Assembly (NCBI GenBank): GCA_035551995.1
Contig: DASZME010000041.1
Location: 1 to 64,000 of the forward strand
DNA: 64,000 bases
Direction of reading: 5' to 3'
From: RYN-428 sp035551995
GTDB lineage: Bacteria; Planctomycetota; Phycisphaerae; Tepidisphaerales; Tepidisphaeraceae
Shown: positions 59,079 through 64,000 of the stretch, one piece after another
Numbering within the stretch: position 1 is the stretch's first letter
Layout of the letters: each line of letters begins with the position of its first letter
Notes under the pieces: generated by a model
The model's database searches: none
What the model was told of the DNA's origin: nothing
What the model saw: the letters and a program-made list of their open reading frames with translations, nothing else
Translations under genes and position numbers: made by a program

Positions 59079-60124
59079 AGCCAATCAAAATCGGAACGCG
59101 GCTGGTCGGGCCAGGACATCCGACCCTGGTGATCGCGGAGATCGGCGTCAACCATGACGGCGTTTTACAGCGGGCGCTGGATCTGGTGCGCATCGCCGCC
59201 GGTTGCGGCGCCGACGCGGTCAAATTGCAGATTTTCCGCGCGGTCAATTTACTCAACGCCTCGTCGATGCTCGCCCAGTATCAGCAAGGGTGCACCGCGG
59301 ACAATACGCCGATCGATCTGCTTCGGCGATACGAATTGTCCAGCTCCGATCTCCGCCTGATCGTTCGCGAGATCGTCGCGCACAAGATGATTCCGCTGGC
59401 GACTCCGTTTTCGCCGCCGGACTATGAGGTGCTGGAAACGCTCCGCGTGCAGGCGATTAAGATCGCCTCGCCCGATCTGGTCAACCGGCCGCTCCTGCAA
59501 TGCGCCAAAGGTTTGAACAAGCCGCTCTTGATCTCGACCGGCGCCGCCGACATGGAGGAAGTGACGACGACGACAAAATGGATGGAGGAATGGGGAATTC
59601 CGTTCGCGCTGCTGCATTGCGTCAGCGCCTATCCGGCGCCGAGCAACCAGGCGCACTTGTGCTGGATCGGCGAGCTTGCCGGCCGATTTAGCGTGCCGGT
59701 CGGTTACTCCGACCATACGACCGAGCCGTTGTGCGGCGCGTTATCGGTGGCGGCGGGTGCGACGATCGTCGAGCGTCATCTCACCTACGACCGTGCCGCT
59801 CGCGGCCCCGATCATGCGTCCAGCAGTGACCCGGCGCAATTCCAGCGCTACGTCCGCCTCCTGCGCGACGCCGAGGCGATGCGCGGCGCCGCGGGGAAAA
59901 AAGTGCTGGAGATCGAACAGGACATTCGCAAAGTCAGCCGCCAAAGTCTCGTCGCCCGTCGAACTCTGTCTCCCGGCGATATCCTCTGCGAACGAGACCT
60001 GACCGTGCAGCGGCCGGGAACCGGAATGCCGGCCGCGCAGATCGAGCAGGCGGTGGGGCGGCGGCTCAACAAGGCGGTTCTGGCCGGATCGCTGCTTCAG
60101 TGGGATATGCTCGATGCCGCCTGA
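59075..60124 (+). CDS. neuB: N-acetylneuraminate (nonulosonate) synthase
   Basis: 349 residues. Condenses PEP with ManNAc or a related sugar. PTLVIAEIGVNHDGVLQRAL, GADAVKLQIFRAVNLL, KMIPLATPFSPPDYEVLETL, IKIASPDLVNRPLLQ and VGYSDHTTEPLCGALSVAAG are NeuB blocks. EKHLTYDRAARGPDHASS-like VERHLTYDRAARGPDHASS also fits. The SAF/antifreeze-type C-terminal domain is present (SLVARRTLSPGDILCERDLT; MPAAQIEQAVGRRLNKAV). The start overlaps NeuA by four bases, and its 3' end overlaps NeuC by 11 bases, so the three are translationally coupled. Confidence 0.94.
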   Translation: MKPIKIGTRLVGPGHPTLVIAEIGVNHDGVLQRALDLVRIAAGCGADAVKLQIFRAVNLLNASSMLAQYQQGCTADNTPIDLLRRYELSSSDLRLIVREIVAHKMIPLATPFSPPDYEVLETLRVQAIKIASPDLVNRPLLQCAKGLNKPLLISTGAADMEEVTTTTKWMEEWGIPFALLHCVSAYPAPSNQAHLCWIGELAGRFSVPVGYSDHTTEPLCGALSVAAGATIVERHLTYDRAARGPDHASSSDPAQFQRYVRLLRDAEAMRGAAGKKVLEIEQDIRKVSRQSLVARRTLSPGDILCERDLTVQRPGTGMPAAQIEQAVGRRLNKAVLAGSLLQWDMLDAA

Positions 60125-61280
60125 ACGCAAAGCCGCGCCGACGCGACGCGTCTGTTTCGTCACCGGCACGCGCGCCGAGTTCGGGCTGATGCGCTCGACG
60201 CTGACGGCGATCGCCGATCATCCGTCGCTTACGCTTCAGCTGATCGTGACCGGCATGCACCTGGATCGTTCGCGCGGCCGAAGCCTGGACGCGATCGTCG
60301 CCGACGGGTGGCGCGTCGACGCAGTGGCGCCATGGGCGAAAGGGGACGGATCGCAGGCGGCCAGCGCCATCGCCACCGGAAAAGCCGTCGCGAATATCGC
60401 CGGGGCGATCTCCAGATTGAAAAGCGATGTGGTACTGGTCGCCGGCGACCGCGTCGAGGCGTTCGCGGCGGCGTCGGCGGGGCATCTCTCGGGAAAACTC
60501 GTGGCCCACGTTCATGGCGGGGATCGGGCGCTGGGACTGATCGACGATTCACTTCGCCATGCGATCACCAAACTGGCCCACGTCCATTTTCCCGCGACGC
60601 AGGCCAGCGCCTCACGCATCGCCGGCCTTGGCGAAGATCGCTGGCGGATTTTCCGCACCGGATCGCCGGGCCTGGATGAACTGAAAAACCAAGCCGCGCC
60701 GCCGGCCGAGGTGACGGCCATGTTCGACGGCATCGAGCGTCGGCGATTCGCGCTGCTTTTACTGCATCCGCAGACAAGCGATCCGCGGCGCGAGCGCCGT
60801 TTCGCCGAGCGGTTGCTTGATCGCGTCCGCGCGGGGAAGTTCGAGGGGGTCGTCATCGTTTATCCCAACAACGATCCCGGCTCCGACGGAATCGCCCGGG
60901 CCTGGGACGCTATCGGCCGCGATCCGCGAATCGTGCTTCGCAGAAACCTGCGTCGGCCAATTTTTCTCGGGTTGATGCGCGACGCCGCCGTGTTGGTGGG
61001 CAATAGCTCGAGCGGCATTATCGAGGCGGCAAGTTTCGGAACGCCGGTCGTCGATGTGGGGACGCGCCAGTTCGGGCGTGAACGCAACGAAAATGTAACA
61101 CACGCCGCGATGAATGATCGGGCGATCGATCGTGCGCTGCGCCACATCTGGCGGGAGGGAAAGCCGATTCGATATGTGGGCGAGAATATCTACGGCGGCG
61201 GCGGGGCGGGGACGAAAATCGCGGCGATACTCAGCCGAATTCGCGTTCAGCGCTTCTCGAATAAACTCATCGCCTATTAG
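60114..61280 (+). CDS. neuC: UDP-N-acetylglucosamine 2-epimerase, hydrolysing (NeuC-like)
   Basis: 388 residues. Makes ManNAc (or a related amino sugar) from UDP-GlcNAc with loss of UDP. VCFVTGTRAEFGLMRSTLTA, LQLIVTGMHLDRSRGRSLDA, HVHGGDRALGLIDDSLRHAI and AHVHFPATQASASRIAGLGE are typical. VGNSSSGIIEAASFGTPVVD is the conserved UDP-binding loop, followed by VGTRQFGRERNENV. It overlaps NeuB by 11 bases. With NeuA and NeuB this is enough for CMP-N-acetylneuraminate from UDP-GlcNAc; the dehydratase and aminotransferase genes needed for pseudaminic or legionaminic acid are not seen here. Confidence 0.93.
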   Translation: MPPERKAAPTRRVCFVTGTRAEFGLMRSTLTAIADHPSLTLQLIVTGMHLDRSRGRSLDAIVADGWRVDAVAPWAKGDGSQAASAIATGKAVANIAGAISRLKSDVVLVAGDRVEAFAAASAGHLSGKLVAHVHGGDRALGLIDDSLRHAITKLAHVHFPATQASASRIAGLGEDRWRIFRTGSPGLDELKNQAAPPAEVTAMFDGIERRRFALLLLHPQTSDPRRERRFAERLLDRVRAGKFEGVVIVYPNNDPGSDGIARAWDAIGRDPRIVLRRNLRRPIFLGLMRDAAVLVGNSSSGIIEAASFGTPVVDVGTRQFGRERNENVTHAAMNDRAIDRALRHIWREGKPIRYVGENIYGGGGAGTKIAAILSRIRVQRFSNKLIAY

Positions 61281-61491
61281 CGCGTTGTCTTCCATCACAT
61301 CACGGGATGAACCGCGGATGGATCTGCAGGCGCGATCGCCTCATGTAAAAAGTCATGCGCGATTCGTGCGGCTTTACGCTGAAAAGCGGTCGCAAGCGAA
61401 AGAGTCCAGATAAAGTGACGGCGAATTTTTCTCGATATACATGAGAAACCCATCTACGCATCGGCGTTGGCGCATGGGAAGGAATACGTTT

Positions 61492-62355
61492 ATGGCCGCA
61501 GCCGTCGCTGAAACGCAGAGTGTTTATGATGTCGTCAAGAAGGTCACCGCGCTCGCCACGCTTCCGGAAGTAACCGCCAGAATCATTCACACGGTCGAAG
61601 ACCAGCGCAGCACCGCCGCCAAGCTTCACCAGATCGTCGCGCACGATCCGGCGCTGGTGACGCGAATTTTGAAAGTGGTCAACAGCGCTTTTTACGGCTT
61701 GCCGGGTCAGATTGGTTCGGTCGAGCGCGCGATCGTATTGCTGGGCCTCAACGCGGTGAAAAATATCGCGGTGGCCGCGAGCATCGGGCAATTGTTTCGT
61801 CACGGAAAACTGTGCGAAGGGATCGCGGCGCGCGAATTGTGGACACATTGCATCGCGGTCGGAGTGACCGCGCGCGATCTGGCCAAACAGATGAAATCCC
61901 CGCTCGCCGACGAAGCGTTTTTGGCCGGAATGATTCATGACGTCGGCGTTCTGGTCTCGCTTCAGGTTTTTCCCGAGCAGCTTGCCGAGGTCTGCGAAGA
62001 AGCAAAAAAAGGCGAAACGCCGTTCTGCGAACTGGAAACGAAAATCATCGGCTATGACCATCAACAACTCGGAGCGGCACTGGCCGAGCAATGGAAATTT
62101 CCGCGATCCTGCCAATTGGTGGCCGGATATCATCACCGCCCGCAGGCCCTGATCGAGCAACACCGCATGCTGGTTAACCTCGTTCATGTAGCCGACACGC
62201 TATGCTGTCATTCTTCCCACGGTTTCAACCTCACCGCCCATACGCAAACGATCGAGCCGGCCGATCTGGTTAAGTATCAGATCGACCCCGCGTTCGTCGA
62301 AAGCGCCGTCAAACGCCTTGACGAACTGATGTCGGCGGCGTCAAACGTGATGTGA
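61492..62355 (+). CDS. HDOD-domain protein
   Basis: 287 residues from ATG 61492 with GGAAGG about 9 bases upstream; an ATG at 61441 is an alternative. HDOD signature: VVKKVTALATLPEVTARIIH, KLHQIVAHDPALVTRILKVV, NSAFYGLPGQIGSVERAIVL and LGLNAVKNIAVAASIGQLF. The later half has HD-like residues (AGMIHDVGVLVSLQVFPEQL; YDHQQLGAALAEQWKFP; HHRPQALIEQH). HDOD proteins are signalling or regulatory helical scaffolds, often without a known ligand. The 211-base gap before it has no gene. Confidence 0.9.
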   Translation: MAAAVAETQSVYDVVKKVTALATLPEVTARIIHTVEDQRSTAAKLHQIVAHDPALVTRILKVVNSAFYGLPGQIGSVERAIVLLGLNAVKNIAVAASIGQLFRHGKLCEGIAARELWTHCIAVGVTARDLAKQMKSPLADEAFLAGMIHDVGVLVSLQVFPEQLAEVCEEAKKGETPFCELETKIIGYDHQQLGAALAEQWKFPRSCQLVAGYHHRPQALIEQHRMLVNLVHVADTLCCHSSHGFNLTAHTQTIEPADLVKYQIDPAFVESAVKRLDELMSAASNVM

Positions 62356-62414
62356 TGGAGCGCGGGAACCGCCGTTGCCTTTTCTTTTTTCTCCGGCGAC
62401 TTACTCTTGTTCCC

Positions 62415-62957
62415 ATGAACTCGTCCAGAGCGAAGAAAATCGCCGTCTTTCCCGGTCAATTCGATCCGATCACCAATGGTCATCTTGATGTGATTCAGCG
62501 CGGGGTCGGGCTGTTCGACGAGTTGATCGTGGCGGTGGGGAACAATCCGGAAAAACGCGAGATGTTCAGCATCGACGAGCGCGTGAAAATGGTTCGATCG
62601 CTGCTGAAGGAGACGCCGGGCGCGCGCGTCGAAATGTATACGGGGCTGACGGTGGACTTCGTGCGATCCGTGAAAGCCACGGCCATCCTTCGCGGCATCC
62701 GCGACGTGTCGGATCTTCGCTATGAGTTTCAACTCGCCCTGGCTAACCGTGCCGTGGGAAAGGTCGAAACGGTTTTCATCATGTCCGGCGATCAATATGC
62801 CCTGACCAGCAGCAGCCTGATTCGTCAGGTGGTATCGCTCGGCGGAGACATTCGGCAGCTTTCGGCGCTGCTGCCGGCGATCGTGGTGGAGAAGCTGCGT
62901 GAAAAGCAACTTGGCGCCGGGATCGAGCCGTCGCCGCCCGATGCGCCGCCAACATAA
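62415..62957 (+). CDS. coaD: Phosphopantetheine adenylyltransferase
   Basis: 180 residues from ATG 62415. Converts 4'-phosphopantetheine and ATP to dephospho-CoA. IAVFPGQFDPITNGHLDVIQ has the (T/G)xxxPxxxGH nucleotide site, with FDELIVAVGNNPEKREMFSI, VDFVRSVKATAILRGIRDVS, YEFQLALANRAVGKVETVF and LTSSSLIRQVVSLGGDI, the last matching the SSSxxR block. A short Pro/Gly-rich tail (GAGIEPSPPDAPPT) extends the usual length of about 160. It lies 59 bases behind the HDOD gene and may be co-transcribed. Confidence 0.95.
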   Translation: MNSSRAKKIAVFPGQFDPITNGHLDVIQRGVGLFDELIVAVGNNPEKREMFSIDERVKMVRSLLKETPGARVEMYTGLTVDFVRSVKATAILRGIRDVSDLRYEFQLALANRAVGKVETVFIMSGDQYALTSSSLIRQVVSLGGDIRQLSALLPAIVVEKLREKQLGAGIEPSPPDAPPT

Positions 62958-63096
62958 ACGGCAAAAGCCATGAGCGGCGACCGAGACCACAGCCGCATTT
63001 TCCTCGCCTTTGGTGCGTCGTGTACCCATTCTTCACGTCCGCGAGATACAAATCCCCGTTTTTGGCGTTGTAGCGGCACTCGCGCCAATTTAACAG

Positions 63097-63125
63097 TTGA
63101 ATTTGACGATCTCAACGGACATAAT
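63097..63125 (+). promoter_or_regulatory. Sigma70-like promoter upstream of HU-like gene
   Basis: TTGAAT (63097-63102), exactly 17 bases, then CATAAT (63120-63125). Start of transcription would be near 63132, about 44 bases ahead of the HU-like ATG. The remaining intergenic bases 62958-63096 have no other feature. Confidence 0.55.
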
Positions 63126-63175
63126 GAAATAAGTCCGTTCCCCGTCGCGTGTTAGGGCACGTTTCAGGAGTTTGC

Positions 63176-63538
63176 ATGGCCACCATCACCAAGAAGGAAC
63201 TGATCGACCGCATCGCCGAGAGTGGCGGGCATCGGCGCGTGCAGGTCAAGAAGATCATCCAGCAATTCCTGGACGAGATCGTCCACGAGTTAGGCCAGGG
63301 AAATCGACTTGAATTCCGTGACTTTGGCGTCTTTGAAACCAAGATTCGCAAGGCGCGCAAGGCGCAAAATCCCAAGACGCTCGAACCGGTCGCGGTTCCC
63401 GAAAAACGTACCGTTAAATTTAAGGTCGGTCGTCTGATGAAGCAAAAGCTCGGCGAACTCACCGGCGCCGCCATCGATGACGAAGCGCACGGCGTCGCCG
63501 AGATGCACGAACAGGATCATGAGCCAGACGACGCCTGA
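63176..63538 (+). CDS. HU/IHF-family DNA-binding protein
   Basis: 120 residues from ATG 63176 with AGGAG at ideal spacing. MATITKKELIDRIAESGGHR, KKIIQQFLDEIVHELGQGNR, LEFRDFGVFETKIRKARKAQ and EKRTVKFKVGRLMKQKLGEL match HU/IHF, including the DNA-gripping beta arm (KARKAQNPKTLEPVAVPEK). It has a longer, acidic His-containing tail (HGVAEMHEQDHEPDDA) than standard HU of about 90 residues. It overlaps the following gene by 20 bases. Confidence 0.93.
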   Translation: MATITKKELIDRIAESGGHRRVQVKKIIQQFLDEIVHELGQGNRLEFRDFGVFETKIRKARKAQNPKTLEPVAVPEKRTVKFKVGRLMKQKLGELTGAAIDDEAHGVAEMHEQDHEPDDA

Positions 63539-64000
63539 ACAAACCGCCTGGAGTCGCCATGTCGCGGCCGATCTTCAGCGCCTCGCCGCCTCTCATCTCT
63601 ATCGGCGCCGCCGCACGTTCGACCCTGTCGACGCCACCCATGTTCGATGGAACGATCGAACGCTGGTCAACTTTGCTTCCAATAATTATCTTGGGCTTTC
63701 CCATCATCCCGCGGTGCGCGCCGCCGTCGAACGCGCCGTGAGCCAGAGCGGATTCGGCAGCGGGGCCGCCCCTCTTATTTCCGGATACAGCGTCGCTCAT
63801 TCGTCGGCGGAAAAAGCCATCGCGCAATGGAAACGAACCGAGGCGGCAGTCCTGCTCCCCAGCGGCTATCAGGCAAACGTCGCCGCGATTCAAACCTGCG
63901 CCGCCATCGGGAAACTTGGTGGCGGCGTGCGCTTTCTGGTGGATAAGCTCGCCCATGCCTCGCTGATCGACGCCATCCGCGGCACGGGACAACCATTCCG
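63519..64000 (+). CDS. BioF/KBL-type PLP-dependent acyltransferase, N-terminal part (runs off window)
   Basis: The frame from ATG 63519 stays open to the window edge (160 codons). RTLVNFASNNYLGLSHHPAV is the alpha-oxoamine synthase hallmark, followed by GFGSGAAPLISGYSVAHSSA, then AVLLPSGYQANVAAIQTCAA and FLVDKLAHASLIDAIRGTGQ. This family includes 8-amino-7-oxononanoate synthase (biotin), KBL and serine palmitoyltransferase-like enzymes. The PLP lysine lies beyond the edge, so the exact member cannot be named. The 20-base overlap with the HU-like gene indicates coupling. Confidence 0.9.
   Translation, partial: MSQTTPEQTAWSRHVAADLQRLAASHLYRRRRTFDPVDATHVRWNDRTLVNFASNNYLGLSHHPAVRAAVERAVSQSGFGSGAAPLISGYSVAHSSAEKAIAQWKRTEAAVLLPSGYQANVAAIQTCAAIGKLGGGVRFLVDKLAHASLIDAIRGTGQPF

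Noticed and set aside
1..64000. tRNA or rRNA genes
   Set aside because: No T-loop (GGTTCRANYCC) with matching cloverleaf and no rRNA-like stretch was found by eye; a covariance search would be decisive.

Overview
The window looks like a chromosomal segment of a planctomycete, probably in or near the Phycisphaerae/Tepidisphaeraceae. The grounds are the DUF1501, DUF1549/1553, DUF1552 and DUF1587-1595 protein sets with planctomycete-type cytochrome c motifs, a surface protein with the ESLESRQMLS-type motif, many Tat-type and other secreted proteins, high GC in most genes, and a ubiquitin-like gene cluster. No rRNA, tRNA, CRISPR array or complete insertion sequence was found. The taxonomic call is inference from gene content.

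Layout. 1-2.5 kb: the 3' end of a repetitive surface protein and an AT-richer spacer with large palindromes. 2.5-7.3 kb: a secreted beta-propeller protein and an S55-type peptidase. 7.4-9.8 kb: a HEPN-like pair, RNase III, and a RelB-like antitoxin beside a decayed toxin. 9.9-12.3 kb: an FG-GAP surface protein. 12.6-22.1 kb: a four-gene planctomycete module (DUF1549/1553, DUF1501, PPC-domain, cytochrome/WD40). 22.4-28 kb: a VKOR-thioredoxin fusion, an Rrf2 regulator, a membrane TPR protein, uppS and two small exported proteins. 28.4-30.3 kb: GTP-type PEP carboxykinase. 30.3-31.2 kb: a gene graveyard with a HepT remnant. 31.2-39.7 kb: sugar-metabolism-like and secreted proteins plus a DUF1552/DUF1592-type pair. 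39.9-45.9 kb: a membrane protein, CoaB, a DsbD-like protein, a second Rrf2 and DedA.

45.9-51.4 kb is the most interesting region. It is a minus-strand cluster encoding a beta-grasp ubiquitin-like protein (EsaB/YukD type), an E1/ThiF enzyme with a C-terminal zinc ribbon, a JAMM (deubiquitinase-like) membrane-anchored protein, a membrane FHA protein, and an FHA protein with a C-terminal RING-like treble clef. No E2 is visible. The Ubl has an internal Gly-Gly followed by a 22-residue tail, so it may be made as a precursor. This looks like a compact bacterial protein-modification system linked to phosphothreonine recognition at the membrane.

51.5-64 kb: a Wzc-like tyrosine autokinase, a small membrane protein, and a tightly packed surface-glycosylation operon (DUF115/Maf-like, a nucleotidyltransferase fused to a radical-SAM-like/SPASM protein lacking the iron-sulfur cysteines, NeuA, NeuB, NeuC). 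Then come an HDOD protein, CoaD, an HU-like protein and the start of a BioF-like aminotransferase cut by the window edge. Short dispersed hairpin repeats of at least two families recur between genes, and one lies inside an apparent signal-peptide region.
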